Below, in pieces: positions 11,112 to 21,274 of a stretch of DNA of 64,000 nt. The position numbers and the translations under genes were made by a program. The notes below the pieces were generated by a model, which saw nothing but the letters and a program-made list of their open reading frames with translations, was not told the origin of the DNA and ran no database searches. The stretch spans positions 42,940 through 106,939 of the forward strand of contig JAJZCW010000010.1 of assembly GCA_021828865.1 (NCBI GenBank), read 5' to 3'. Source of the stretch: Bacillota bacterium. Its GTDB lineage: Bacteria; Bacillota; Bacilli; Alicyclobacillales; SLC66. Every line of letters starts with the position of its first letter. The first letter of the stretch is position 1.

Positions 11112-12383
11112 TCAGCGTTCATAAACCACTTGCCCATGATGAATGGTCAAGACCGGCCAGCCTGACAATTCACGTCCTGCAAACGGTGTGTTGCGTCCTT
11201 TTGAATAAAAAGCGGCAGGGTTTACCTGGCGAACCGTCTCCGGATCAATCACCGTCAAATCCGCCACGCCTCCCACGAAAATTTCACCGCCAGATAAATG
11301 AAACACTTCAGCTGGCCTGGTCGACATTTTGTACACCAGCTCGGGAAGTGTCAGGATGCCACTTTTGACAAAAGCGGTAAAAAGGAGTGGGAAACTAGTT
11401 TCCAGTCCCACAAGGCCAAAAGGCGCCTGCTCGATGCCCTTTGCCTTTTCCTCATCCGTGTGCGGCGCGTGATCGGTCGCAACAAGATCGAGCGTTCCAT
11501 CGAGTAATCCCTGAACACAGGCGAGACGATCATCGTCTGATCGCAGCGGGGGATTGACTTTCGCATTGGCCCCAAATGTCTTCACCGACTCCTCCGTTAA
11601 TAGCAAGTGGTGCGGCGTCACTTCTGCCGTAATCGGCAACCCGTGCGCTTTCCCCATCCGGATGGCGGATACCGCGGCAGCCGGACTGACGTGACAAAGG
11701 TGCAAATGTGCCTTCGCTTCTTCTGCAAGCCACAAGTCGCGAGCGATCATCGAGGTCTCCGCAACGCTTGGAATCCCGCGAATCCCTAACTCTTCCGCAA
11801 CTTTTCCCGCATGCAGGTGGCCACCTTTTGCCAGCGAATTGTCTTCTGCGTGGACCGCGACAGGCAATCCTATGGATTTAGCAGCGAGAAGCGCCTCAAA
11901 CATGAGCTTTGCCGACTGCACACCGCGCCCATCGTCAGAGAGCGCCACGGCACCTGCTTGTTTTAGTGCGGCAAAATCGGTCAATGCTTCTCCCTGTTCT
12001 CCTCTTGAAATGGCGGCAATCGGATGAACGGTGGCATAACCATAAGTATTTGCTTTTTGGACCACTTCTTGAATCAGTTCCGGAGTATCGAGCACAGGGG
12101 TGGTGTTTGGCATCGCACAAATTTGCGTAAATCCACCTGCCGCCGCTGCCCTCGTCCCCGTCTCGATCGTCTCTTTATGAATTTGCCCTGGCTCGCGCAA
12201 ATGGACATGAACATCAATCAGACCAGGCAAAATATATCCTTCGACAACCCTCACCGTATGCCCAGAACGCGTAAGCGCAGGCCCCATCGCGGTGATGTGG
12301 CCGTCTTCAATGAGTAAGTCCCACTTTTTGATGGCTTTTTCCTTAGGAAAAACTATGCTAGCGCCAGTTAATAAAAGCCCCAT
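11112..12383 (-). CDS. pyrC: Dihydroorotase
   Basis: Cyclises carbamoyl aspartate to dihydroorotate; a zinc amidohydrolase. Metal ligands are visible in DVHVHLREPG, in VAVHAEDNSL and in DLVATDHAPHT. 423 aa is typical of type I (Bacillus-type) enzymes. The ATG start lies 1 nt after the pyrB stop, consistent with tight coupling. Confidence 0.96.
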   Translation of the reverse strand: MGLLLTGASIVFPKEKAIKKWDLLIEDGHITAMGPALTRSGHTVRVVEGYILPGLIDVHVHLREPGQIHKETIETGTRAAAAGGFTQICAMPNTTPVLDTPELIQEVVQKANTYGYATVHPIAAISRGEQGEALTDFAALKQAGAVALSDDGRGVQSAKLMFEALLAAKSIGLPVAVHAEDNSLAKGGHLHAGKVAEELGIRGIPSVAETSMIARDLWLAEEAKAHLHLCHVSPAAAVSAIRMGKAHGLPITAEVTPHHLLLTEESVKTFGANAKVNPPLRSDDDRLACVQGLLDGTLDLVATDHAPHTDEEKAKGIEQAPFGLVGLETSFPLLFTAFVKSGILTLPELVYKMSTRPAEVFHLSGGEIFVGGVADLTVIDPETVRQVNPAAFYSKGRNTPFAGRELSGWPVLTIHHGQVVYER

Positions 12384-12384
12384 C

Positions 12385-13976
<1,592 letters not shown>

Positions 13977-14040
13977 CTATGCAATGGAGTTACCCTCCTA
14001 TTGCCACCACTTTACGACAACACTCACTGTTCTCCGCTTC

Positions 14041-14070
14041 CTTGCAAGTCTCTCTGTACCTGCTTAAAGG
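14041..14070 (-). promoter_or_regulatory. PyrR-binding loop (anti-antiterminator) in pyr leader
   Basis: On the minus strand a hairpin with 6-bp arms GCAGGT and ACTTGC encloses the loop ACAGAGAG, followed by an AAGG stretch. The CAGAGAG loop matches the conserved PyrR-binding sequence in Bacillus pyr leaders. It lies about 100 nt upstream of the terminator hairpin, leaving room for the alternative antiterminator. PyrR binding is inferred from family knowledge. Confidence 0.8.
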
Positions 14071-14086
14071 ACCCTGTATTTCCTTT

Positions 14087-14116
14087 ATCTTAGCAAAGTG
14101 AAAACACCTGCGTCAA
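14087..14116 (-). promoter_or_regulatory. Probable sigma-A promoter of the pyr operon
   Basis: TTGACG (14111-14116) and TAAGAT (14087-14092) on the minus strand, 18 nt apart. Transcription would start near 14080 and give a leader of about 200 nt that includes the PyrR site and the terminator. The -35 overlaps the last codons of the upstream rluD-like gene. Confidence 0.65.
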
Positions 14117-15060
14117 GTTGCGCGCAATATGTCGAGCAATTTTACCATCGGCTCAGGAAGCGAAGAGGTAAAAAGCATCGCATCTCCGGTCCTTGGATGG
14201 ACAAAGCCAAGTGTACCCGCATGCAAGGCTTGCCCTTTTAAGTCAAATGGATCTTTCGTCGCATACACGGGGTCGCCCACCACGGAATGACCGATATACG
14301 CCATATGAACGCGGATCTGATGCGTTCTTCCTGTCTCGAGTCGAAGTTCCAGATAGGTATAGTCTGAAAATGTTTCCAATACGTGAAAATGAGTGATAGC
14401 CGAGCGTCCACTTCCGTCTTCACGCACCGCCATCTGCTGCCGTTTGTTGGGATGCCTTCCGATTGGCGCATCGACTCTTCCGCGATGGTGATTGAATACA
14501 CCGTGCACCACCGCATGATAGATTCTGGTCATCGAGTGATCCTTGAGTTGCTCGCTGAGCGAAAGATGCGCCAGATCAGTTTTGGCTACCACCAGCAAGC
14601 CACTCGTATCTTTATCGATGCGATGCACAATTCCCGGACGTTCATGGCCGGATCTCGTAGATAAATGATCAAAATGCCACAACAGCGCGTTAACCAGCGT
14701 TCCACTCGTGTGTCCAGGTGCCGGGTGCACCACCATACCGCGTGGTTTATTCACTACCAGCAGATCCTTATCTTCGTAGACAATATCAAGCGGAATGTCT
14801 TGTGGTTCAGTGTCCGGTGCGCTCGGAGCCGGTAAAATAATCCGCACCAGTTGACCTGTCTGTACCTTCTTACTCGCCTTGGCGACTTGTCCCTCCACAT
14901 ACACCCTATCCTCATCCACTAGGCGCTGAATAAAGGTACGCGTCAGCTCCGTGACATCCGCTACATACTTATCGAGGCGGATGCCATTCTGATCAACCGT
15001 CAAGAGAATCTCATCATCCTCTCCGTCATGATAAAGCAGATCGTCTTCCCTCTCATTCAT
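14113..15060 (-). CDS. RluD-family 23S rRNA pseudouridine synthase
   Basis: A 315-residue pseudouridine synthase. An N-terminal S4 domain (IRLDKYVADVTELTRTFIQ, about residues 20-75) is followed by the catalytic domain with the family signature GIVHRIDKDTSGLLVVAK containing the catalytic Asp, and the later motifs RIYHAVVHG and GRTHQIRVHM. It is equivalent to ylyB of B. subtilis, which sits between lspA and pyrR exactly as here. ATG at 15060 is preferred: GGAGGG lies 9-10 nt upstream, and the ATG 9 nt earlier is too close to it. It overlaps the lspA 3' end by 8 nt. Confidence 0.93.
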   Translation of the reverse strand: MNEREDDLLYHDGEDDEILLTVDQNGIRLDKYVADVTELTRTFIQRLVDEDRVYVEGQVAKASKKVQTGQLVRIILPAPSAPDTEPQDIPLDIVYEDKDLLVVNKPRGMVVHPAPGHTSGTLVNALLWHFDHLSTRSGHERPGIVHRIDKDTSGLLVVAKTDLAHLSLSEQLKDHSMTRIYHAVVHGVFNHHRGRVDAPIGRHPNKRQQMAVREDGSGRSAITHFHVLETFSDYTYLELRLETGRTHQIRVHMAYIGHSVVGDPVYATKDPFDLKGQALHAGTLGFVHPRTGDAMLFTSSLPEPMVKLLDILRAT

Positions 15061-15532
15061 GGGAGTCATCCCTCCCATCGTTCTTCTTGTTCTTTTCTTC
15101 GTTCGTGAAAAAAAAACGCAAAAGGAGGTAGAACATCGATACCACAATCGCACTATCCGCCAGGTTAAAGACTGGAAAACGGATAAATGGGAGATAGACA
15201 TAGTCAATCACATACCCCAAATGCACCCGATCCACCAAGTTGCCTGCAGCTCCACCCAGCAACAGCCCCAGCGCCACTAACTGGTCCCATTTGCGCACTG
15301 CGTGTCGACGTTCGATAAACACGATCACCGCCATCACCAGGAGAGAGACCACGATTAAGAGTATTCGCTGATTGATAAACAAACTAAAGGCAGCACCATC
15401 ATTTTGTATGTAAAAAAGGTCAACCACGCCCGGTATCATCACAATCGCCTGATTGAGTACCATGTGCGTGACCACCAGCCACTTGATCAGTTGATCAAGC
15501 GCGATAACGATTATTGCGATCATATAGAGCAA
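15053..15532 (-). CDS. lspA: Lipoprotein signal peptidase (signal peptidase II)
   Basis: Integral membrane aspartyl protease that cleaves the signal peptide of prolipoproteins after lipid attachment. Four hydrophobic segments in 159 aa, with the two catalytic Asp motifs in GNLVDRVHLGYVIDYV and VFNLADSAIVVS, and the conserved FYIQNDGAAFS region. TTG start at 15532 behind GAGGGGG. Forms a coupled pair with the rluD-like gene. Confidence 0.95.
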   Translation of the reverse strand: MLYMIAIIVIALDQLIKWLVVTHMVLNQAIVMIPGVVDLFYIQNDGAAFSLFINQRILLIVVSLLVMAVIVFIERRHAVRKWDQLVALGLLLGGAAGNLVDRVHLGYVIDYVYLPFIRFPVFNLADSAIVVSMFYLLLRFFFTNEEKNKKNDGRDDSHE

Positions 15533-15586
15533 ACCGCTTCCCCCTCGTCTCTCGACATGGTACCACGAGGGAGTTTTGGCAACAAG

Positions 15587-16027
15587 TCAGTCAATTTCTG
15601 TTTCCCAATACGAAAAATCATGAAAAGGAATGACTTCCTCTTCCACAGGCCTAATTCTTTCCTGCTCCTCGCTTTCTGATCTTTCTTCACATCCCACGCA
15701 ATTGCGGGCTGTTGGATACGCCTCGAGTCGATCCTCTGGAATGACTTGCCCGCACTGCTCGCAAATGCCGTAGGTGCCCGCTTCCATTCGCGCGAGCGCA
15801 TCCTCTACTTCCGCTAGTAAAATGCGTTTTTGTTCTTTCAGTGCAAAATCCGTATCCCGTTCCATCAGTTCACTGGCAAGATCTGCGGGATGTTGATCAT
15901 AAGCTGATAATTCCCCAGTAGCCTCTCTCAGCGATTGTTTGGTGTGTTCATCCCAGAGTTGATACAATTGCCCCTCCAGGTCTTTCTTCTCATCGTGCAA
16001 TCTTTTTTTCAACCTGCCAAACTCCAT
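15587..16027 (-). CDS. TraR/DksA C4-type zinc finger protein (YteA-like)
   Basis: A 146-residue protein with a helical N-terminal part rich in Glu and Lys and a C4 zinc finger (CEQCGQ, then CVGC 20 residues further on), typical of the TraR/DksA group named YteA in Bacillus. The acidic coiled-coil layout suggests an RNA polymerase secondary-channel-like factor, but function in Firmicutes is unproven. ATG at 16027 has AAGGGGGT 7 nt upstream; the open frame extends 8 codons further without a good site. It occupies the place of ylyA of B. subtilis, between ileS and lspA. Confidence 0.88.
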   Translation of the reverse strand: MEFGRLKKRLHDEKKDLEGQLYQLWDEHTKQSLREATGELSAYDQHPADLASELMERDTDFALKEQKRILLAEVEDALARMEAGTYGICEQCGQVIPEDRLEAYPTARNCVGCEERSESEEQERIRPVEEEVIPFHDFSYWETEID

Positions 16028-16059
16028 GCGGATTACCCCCTTGATCTCCAACCGTTGTC

Positions 16060-16359
16060 CTAATAAGTGGGCATATGTAATTGTGCCTGCACGATTCGCA
16101 CCAAGTCAGCAATAAATGAGCCGATAAATGGCAGATTGACCAGCGCCATTCGCTGAAGTGCCATCAGCACCAATCCTGCAATCAACGTAAACCCAATGCC
16201 AATTCCCACTCCGCGTGCAATTCCTCCAATAAAGTTTAACCAGATCAGACGCAGAGGACGCTGCAACAATTGCACATAGGCAGAAAAATTAGCCCGTTCC
16301 AGGTAAGTGTTAAGTTTGGTCAATAGTTCGGTCAGTGAACGTGACTCCTCATCAGGCAT
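16060..16359 (-). CDS. DUF5665 membrane protein
   Basis: A 99-residue protein with two hydrophobic segments (about residues 42-67 and 72-92) and the pattern NFIGGIARGVGIGIGFTL typical of DUF5665 proteins of Firmicutes. Function unknown. ATG start behind AAGGGTGATGGG. It lies between ileS and the TraR-like gene on the same strand, but is separated from ileS by an opposite-strand gene. Confidence 0.75.
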   Translation of the reverse strand: MPDEESRSLTELLTKLNTYLERANFSAYVQLLQRPLRLIWLNFIGGIARGVGIGIGFTLIAGLVLMALQRMALVNLPFIGSFIADLVRIVQAQLHMPTY

Positions 16360-16473
16360 CCCATCACCCTTTTCATCAACAGACTTACCTATTGTTCCCT
16401 ATTTTGTGTGGGATTATTTTACATTGAGAAGAAGGCTTGGCCATGAGATAGTGTGAGTTGAGGAGGTGATCCA

Positions 16474-16656
16474 TTGCGAAGAGTGTATTTGCGCCGACTG
16501 GCCATGACGTTAATCTGGATCAGCGGCATACTGATTGTGGGTAGTTTTGTGGCCAAAGAGGCATTTGCTTATCATGGAAATCTTGCATTCTTGCCATTTT
16601 TCTTTGCCATCGGAATCGTTGGACTCGTCATTATCCTGCTGATGGGAATATTTTAG
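16474..16656 (+). CDS. Small two-helix membrane protein of unknown function
   Basis: 60 residues with a basic N terminus (MRRVYLRRL) and two hydrophobic helices (about 11-27 and 38-59). Translation from TTG at 16474 is well supported by a near-perfect GAGGAGGTGATC 2-3 nt upstream. It is the only plus-strand gene in this region, is divergent from DUF5665, and ends in a strong terminator. I do not recognise a family. Confidence 0.7.
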   Translation: MRRVYLRRLAMTLIWISGILIVGSFVAKEAFAYHGNLAFLPFFFAIGIVGLVIILLMGIF

Positions 16657-16694
16657 CGGGGGCGAAGACAAGCTTCGCAACCCCGCCATTTTTT
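16656..16694 (+). terminator. Rho-independent terminator after the small membrane protein gene
   Basis: GC-rich stem: GCGGGG plus GCGAAG pairs with CTTCGC plus CCCCGC (with a two-base AA bulge), loop ACAAG, followed by six T. It acts on plus-strand transcripts and lies just beyond the ileS stop codon. Confidence 0.8.
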
Positions 16695-16695
16695 C

Positions 16696-19446
16696 TCATG
16701 CACTTAAAATATCCGCACACCGGGAGCAAATGTGCTCGTGACCGTTGTGATCACCAACATCCGTCCGAATATGCCAGCAACGATCACACTTCTCTCCTTG
16801 CGCGGGACTGATCAGCACTGCGCCTGCTTCCTCAATGAGCGCGCCATCTGGTGGAATGTCATCCTTCGCATGCACATGAACCGCTGATACGATCAACAGC
16901 TCTTTTAAGTCCACCGCATGCTTTTCAAGCAGATCTTCGTCACGCACGTTGTACAAATCAACGCTGGCACCTAGCGACTGTCCGATCACCTTGTCCTGTC
17001 TCGCCGTTTCCAGTGCCTGAAGCACCAAGGATCGAAGCGACATGATCGGCTCAAATTCCTGTGCCAATTCATCCTGCAAATACTCATCGGGAAGCGAATA
17101 CCATTCCTGCATTTGCACACTCAAATCCTGCACGTTTGGTATTTCTCCCCACACCTCATCCGCAGTGAAGGTTAAAATAGGCGCCACGAGGCGAACCAGA
17201 GTATGTAGGCTCTCATAGAGCACCGTTTGCACAGATCGGCGTTTCGCTGAATCTGCATTTTCCACATACAGCGCGTCTTTCATCACATCTAAATAAAAAC
17301 TGGACAACTCCACTGCGCAAAAATTCTGCACCGCATGGTACACCACGTGGAATTCATACTCCCTGTAGGCTTCCTGGCAGCGTGTTGACAATCTCGCCAG
17401 GCGATCAAGTACAAAGCGATCAATGCTGCGAAGTTCACTGTATGAAACGCGATTCTCTTCCTTAAAATCATACAAATTGCCGAGCAGAAAACGGAAAGTA
17501 TTTCTAATTTTGCGGTATACTTCTGCCACTTGCTTCAAAATCGCTTGAGAGATCCTCACATCTGACTTGTAATCGACAGATGCCACCCAAAGTCGCAGGA
17601 TATCGGCCCCCATTTGCTGAATCACCTGGTTGGGGTCTACACCATTCCCCAGACTCTTTGACATTTTCCTGCCTTCGCCGTCTACGATAAATCCGTGCGA
17701 TAACACCTGCCGATACGGAGATTGACCTGTTACTGCCACCGATGTCGACAACGAGGAATTGAACCATCCACGATACTGATCAGATCCTTCAAGATATAGG
17801 TCTGCCGGCCAGCTCAATTCCGGCCGCTTTCTCAACACTGCCATATGGCTAGAACCGGAATCAAACCACACATCCATAATGTCTGTTTCTTTGCGAAAAT
17901 GCTGACTGCCGCATTTACACGTTTGCCCTTCAGGCAACAGCCCTTTGGCCTCCCGCTCAAACCAGACCTGGGAACCGTGTTGTTCAAATAAATTCGCCAC
18001 ATGTTCAATCGTATTTCGATTGAGGAGCGTTTCCCCACAGTCTTCACAATAAAATACAGGGATAGGCACGCCCCAGGTGCGCTGCCTAGATATACACCAA
18101 TCGGTCCTATCCGCAATCATGTTGTGAAGTCGGATCTTGCCCCAAGGGACCGCCCAATCCACGCGATCGATTTCCTCTAACATGGTTTCGCGAAACGCTT
18201 CAATGGACGCGAACCACTGCTCTGTTGCCCTGAAAATCACCGGATTTTTGCAACGCCAGCAATGGGGATACTGGTGTTCGATCTCGCCTTCTGCCAAGAG
18301 TGCGCCTTTCTCTTTTAACGTCTCGACAATGAGCGGGTTGGCTTTGGCGTAAAAATGTCCATCAAACGGAGCAGCTTCTGCCGTAAATTTCGCTTTGTCA
18401 TCAAGCGGAGCAAGGATGGGTAGGCCATATTTCAGACCAACGAGATAGTCGTCCATCCCGTGTCCAGGTGCGGTATGCACGGCACCAGTACCTGTTTCGA
18501 GTGTCACGTGGTCGCCAAGGATCACTAATGACTCGCGATCATAGAAAGGATGCCTCGTCTTAACGCCCTCAAGCTCTTTTCCCTTGAACGTTTGCAGCAG
18601 TTGATAAGTGGGGATACCGGCTACTTTCATGACATCCTCGACAAGGGGGCTAGCAATCAGCAACTTTTCACCACTAGCAAGGATCAGCGAGTACTCAAAA
18701 TCTGGGCCAAGTGCAATGGCCACGTTGGCCGGAATCGTCCAAGGTGTGGTGGTCCAAATGACCACATGCGCATCGCTAGGTAACTTGCCTAGTCCGTCTT
18801 GCACCGGAAACTTCACGTAGATGGAAGGAGATTTCTTGTTGGCGTACTCGATCTCCGCTTCGGCCAGCGCCGTTTCGCAGGATGGACACCAATAAACGGG
18901 TTTCAACCCCTTATAGATGTATCCTTTTTCCGCCATCGAGCCAAACACGCGAATCTGTTCTGCCTCATAATCTGACGTCATCGTCACGTACGGATGATCA
19001 AAATCTCCACGAACGCCAAAACGCTGAAACTGCTCCTTTTGAATGTCAATAAAGGACTGCGCATAGGCCGCGCAAGCATCACGGAAATCAGTCACCTTAA
19101 TTTCGTGACGGTTCAACTTCTTGGCTTTAATGATCGCGGTTTCGATAGGCAATCCGTGCGTATCCCAACCAGGCACATAGGGCGCGTCATAACCATCCAT
19201 CGTTTTGGATTTGACAATCATGTCTTTAAGAATTTTATTTAGTGCATGCCCGATGTGCGTATTGCCATTCGCATAGGGAGGCCCATCGTGCAAAATAAAT
19301 TTCGGCTTACCTACCCTTTTACTTTGTACTGCCTGATACAAATGGATCTCCTGCCACCGCTTCAACATCTCCGGCTCTTTAGACGGGAGATTCCCTCGCA
19401 TGGGAAAATTGGTTTTTGGCAAGTTCAGTGTTTGATCGTACTCCAT
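16696..19446 (-). CDS. ileS: Isoleucyl-tRNA synthetase
   Basis: Class I aminoacyl-tRNA synthetase charging tRNA-Ile. The HIGH box appears as GNTHIGHA near residue 62, the KMSKS box in GRKMSKSLGNG near residue 595, the editing (CP1) domain between them, and a C-terminal zinc site (CDRCWH and later CSRC). 916 aa is normal for the bacterial type with the zinc finger. ATG at 19446 behind TTGGAGG. It follows divIVA as in B. subtilis; a short leader with stem-loops replaces the usual long T-box. Confidence 0.97.
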   Translation of the reverse strand: MEYDQTLNLPKTNFPMRGNLPSKEPEMLKRWQEIHLYQAVQSKRVGKPKFILHDGPPYANGNTHIGHALNKILKDMIVKSKTMDGYDAPYVPGWDTHGLPIETAIIKAKKLNRHEIKVTDFRDACAAYAQSFIDIQKEQFQRFGVRGDFDHPYVTMTSDYEAEQIRVFGSMAEKGYIYKGLKPVYWCPSCETALAEAEIEYANKKSPSIYVKFPVQDGLGKLPSDAHVVIWTTTPWTIPANVAIALGPDFEYSLILASGEKLLIASPLVEDVMKVAGIPTYQLLQTFKGKELEGVKTRHPFYDRESLVILGDHVTLETGTGAVHTAPGHGMDDYLVGLKYGLPILAPLDDKAKFTAEAAPFDGHFYAKANPLIVETLKEKGALLAEGEIEHQYPHCWRCKNPVIFRATEQWFASIEAFRETMLEEIDRVDWAVPWGKIRLHNMIADRTDWCISRQRTWGVPIPVFYCEDCGETLLNRNTIEHVANLFEQHGSQVWFEREAKGLLPEGQTCKCGSQHFRKETDIMDVWFDSGSSHMAVLRKRPELSWPADLYLEGSDQYRGWFNSSLSTSVAVTGQSPYRQVLSHGFIVDGEGRKMSKSLGNGVDPNQVIQQMGADILRLWVASVDYKSDVRISQAILKQVAEVYRKIRNTFRFLLGNLYDFKEENRVSYSELRSIDRFVLDRLARLSTRCQEAYREYEFHVVYHAVQNFCAVELSSFYLDVMKDALYVENADSAKRRSVQTVLYESLHTLVRLVAPILTFTADEVWGEIPNVQDLSVQMQEWYSLPDEYLQDELAQEFEPIMSLRSLVLQALETARQDKVIGQSLGASVDLYNVRDEDLLEKHAVDLKELLIVSAVHVHAKDDIPPDGALIEEAGAVLISPAQGEKCDRCWHIRTDVGDHNGHEHICSRCADILSA

Positions 19447-19472
19447 TACCTAGCCTCCAACTGAAATCAAAT

Positions 19473-19542
19473 AAAAAAGTCCGCCACCCAAACGATATGG
19501 AGCGCAGACATCTTTATAAACCCCTCTCAATAACTTGAGAGG
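19473..19542 (-). promoter_or_regulatory. Structured leader upstream of ileS (attenuator-like)
   Basis: On the minus strand two hairpins precede ileS. One is a perfect 8-bp stem (arms 19535-19542 and 19523-19530) with a four-base loop. The second pairs GTCTGC (19504-19509) with GCGGAC (19479-19484) and then runs into six T (19473-19478), ending only 26 nt before the ileS start codon. A terminator-like hairpin so close to an aminoacyl-tRNA synthetase start suggests attenuation. A canonical T-box (stem I loops, specifier, AGGGTGG-type box) cannot be recognised. Confidence 0.45.
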
Positions 19543-19547
19543 ACCAT

Positions 19548-19587
19548 AAAAGAAAAAGCCTTATGTGCTTCCAACCAACCATTAGGC
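19548..19587 (-). terminator. Probable terminator after divIVA
   Basis: GCCT and ATG at 19579-19587 pair with CAT and AGGC at 19558-19565 across a 14-nt loop, followed by TTTTTCTTTT on the minus strand. The stem overlaps the divIVA stop codon, so the ylm/divIVA transcript probably ends here. Confidence 0.5.
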
Positions 19588-20058
19588 CTCATCAGGATCT
19601 TCAATGATTTCTTCCCATACGTCAGAATCGAGCATTTCCATTTGCGCCTGAATTAATGAACGAAACCTTGCCCGAAAGACCATGGCCTGTTTTTTAATCT
19701 CATCTAATTCGATAGAACTTTTGCGTGCTTTATTCAACGCCTCCTGAATGATGCGGTCCGCATTTTTCTCCGCTTCACGAATCACCAGTTGCGCTTCCTT
19801 ACGTGCGTTTTGCTTCAACTCTTCCGCGGTTTCCTGAGCGAGCATGATGGACTTGCTGAGCGAATCCTCCATCGCATTGAATTTTTTGATCTGCTCTTCC
19901 ATTTGCGTGAGGCGCTCTTCCAGATCTTTGTTGTGCCGAATCAAACCTTCATAGTCTTTGATGACACGATCCAGAAAATCGTTCACTTCATCTTCATTGT
20001 AACCACGTAGTGAGCGCTTAAACTCTTTGTTGTGTATATCCAGAGGGGTTAGTGGCAC
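19582..20058 (-). CDS. divIVA: Cell division protein DivIVA
   Basis: Membrane-curvature-sensing scaffold at poles and septa. The N-terminal lipid-binding domain is clear (PLTPLDIHNKEFKRSLRGYN, DEVNDFLD), followed by a long coiled coil rich in Glu, Lys and Arg to the C terminus. 158 aa, close to the B. subtilis protein. The GTG at 20058 aligns with the family N terminus and has AGGAGG about 10 nt upstream; the open frame extends 37 codons further without family similarity. It is last in the ylm cluster. Confidence 0.93.
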   Translation of the reverse strand: MPLTPLDIHNKEFKRSLRGYNEDEVNDFLDRVIKDYEGLIRHNKDLEERLTQMEEQIKKFNAMEDSLSKSIMLAQETAEELKQNARKEAQLVIREAEKNADRIIQEALNKARKSSIELDEIKKQAMVFRARFRSLIQAQMEMLDSDVWEEIIEDPDEA

Positions 20059-20165
20059 AGAATGTCTACCTCCTATGTACGCATCCATGCATGAAACCAT
20101 CACGGTTAATAATGGCTTTATTTCGACATCGCAAGACGTAAATCCTTTTTGTCCGGCAGAAATCG

Positions 20166-20957
20166 TCAATTGTACTTACCTATACGAACAAATTGTCGGC
20201 CGCTTTTAGGATTCTCCTCTATAGAGAGGATGCGGACTCGACCAGTACCTCGCATCGATATCACATCACCTGCAGTCACATCTTCCGTGATGTCTTCACA
20301 GATACTGTAATTGAGCTGCACTTTCCCTGATTTGATCCATTGCGCCGCGTCCGTTCTGGAATGTCCGAAGGCACTCGCGATAAAGGCATCCAGCCGAAGC
20401 GATTTCAAAGTAAACAGGCGCTCTTCCCACTTTGTTTCCAAACCGGATATGTCCGGTGTAGCCTTAAGTGACTCCACCTTTACTGGTACTTTCCCTGCAT
20501 GCGTATAATGATCGATAAAATATAATGCCATCTGATGAGACACAAAAACATAGGCATTGCCAGGTTTACTGTCAATGACAATGTCTCCAATCTGGTTGCG
20601 TTGTACGCCCATTCCCAGAATTGATCCCAGGTAATCCTGATGCCTGACTTTTTCACGATGATCGCTTATGAGTTTTAGGCACACGATTTCGAAAAATTCA
20701 TTTGCCAACTCAATGTTATGTTCACTATTTACGAAAAAAAGCACCCGTTCCCTTTCCGCTTTGGGGTATCCACCAAAAGATGTGAATTGCACCTGATTGC
20801 GAGAAGCCATCATTGCCGCAATCTCCAAATCGCGCGGCGACAAGAAAGCGGTCAACATCATGCGGCCACTTTGATAGGCGCGTTTTGCAAACTCATCCAG
20901 GCGTTTTACGGATTCTGTCTCCGACTCACGAAAATGCATGAGAAAATGATTACTCAT
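20166..20957 (-). CDS. ylmH: YlmH, S4-domain RNA-binding protein
   Basis: 263 residues: an N-terminal and central YlmH-specific region (FLSPRDLEIAAMM, FGGYPKAERERVLFF, DYLGSILGMGVQRNQIGDI) and a C-terminal S4 RNA-binding domain (about residues 185-245; LRLDAFIASAFGHSRTDAAQ). In B. subtilis YlmH binds the 50S subunit and can stand in for RqcP in ribosome quality control (established knowledge, from memory). RqcH lies at the start of this window. ATG start with AGTAGG nearby. Between ylmG and divIVA as in other Firmicutes. Confidence 0.93.
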   Translation of the reverse strand: MSNHFLMHFRESETESVKRLDEFAKRAYQSGRMMLTAFLSPRDLEIAAMMASRNQVQFTSFGGYPKAERERVLFFVNSEHNIELANEFFEIVCLKLISDHREKVRHQDYLGSILGMGVQRNQIGDIVIDSKPGNAYVFVSHQMALYFIDHYTHAGKVPVKVESLKATPDISGLETKWEERLFTLKSLRLDAFIASAFGHSRTDAAQWIKSGKVQLNYSICEDITEDVTAGDVISMRGTGRVRILSIEENPKSGRQFVRIGKYN

Positions 20958-20973
20958 TTACCTACTACCTGCT

Positions 20974-21270
20974 TTAATAGATGCCCAACAGTATCAGTAC
21001 ATACTGAATTAGCCACATCAGCCCTTTTTCCGCAAAGTAATACGCAATGATGGCCGCATACACCGAGATATCCAAATAAATTCCCCCAAGTGGAAGTGGA
21101 GGAATGATACGCCGGAATGGTGCCAGAAAAGGTTCTGTCAGGCGATATATCCATTGCCCGAAGCTCATGGCAGACAGATCAGGAAACCAGCTGAGTAAGA
21201 TTCTCGCGATAATCAAATACCAATAAATAGTCAACAGCCAGTATACCAGTTCAACAATGATGAACCCCAC
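20974..21270 (-). CDS. ylmG: YggT family membrane protein (YlmG)
   Basis: 98 residues with two YggT repeats, each a hydrophobic helix followed by an amphipathic segment: ARILLSWFPDLS, then RLTEPFLAPFRRIIPPLPLGG. Its role is linked to division or envelope assembly only by context (between sepF and ylmH). GTG start at 21270 after GAGGTGAAGCT, 4 nt beyond the sepF stop. Confidence 0.92.
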   Translation of the reverse strand: MGFIIVELVYWLLTIYWYLIIARILLSWFPDLSAMSFGQWIYRLTEPFLAPFRRIIPPLPLGGIYLDISVYAAIIAYYFAEKGLMWLIQYVLILLGIY

Positions 21271-21274
21271 AGCT

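Noticed and set aside
19447..19581. Canonical T-box riboswitch before ileS
   Set aside because: The region is too short and lacks recognisable stem I loops and the AGGGTGG-type box; kept only as an unusual leader.
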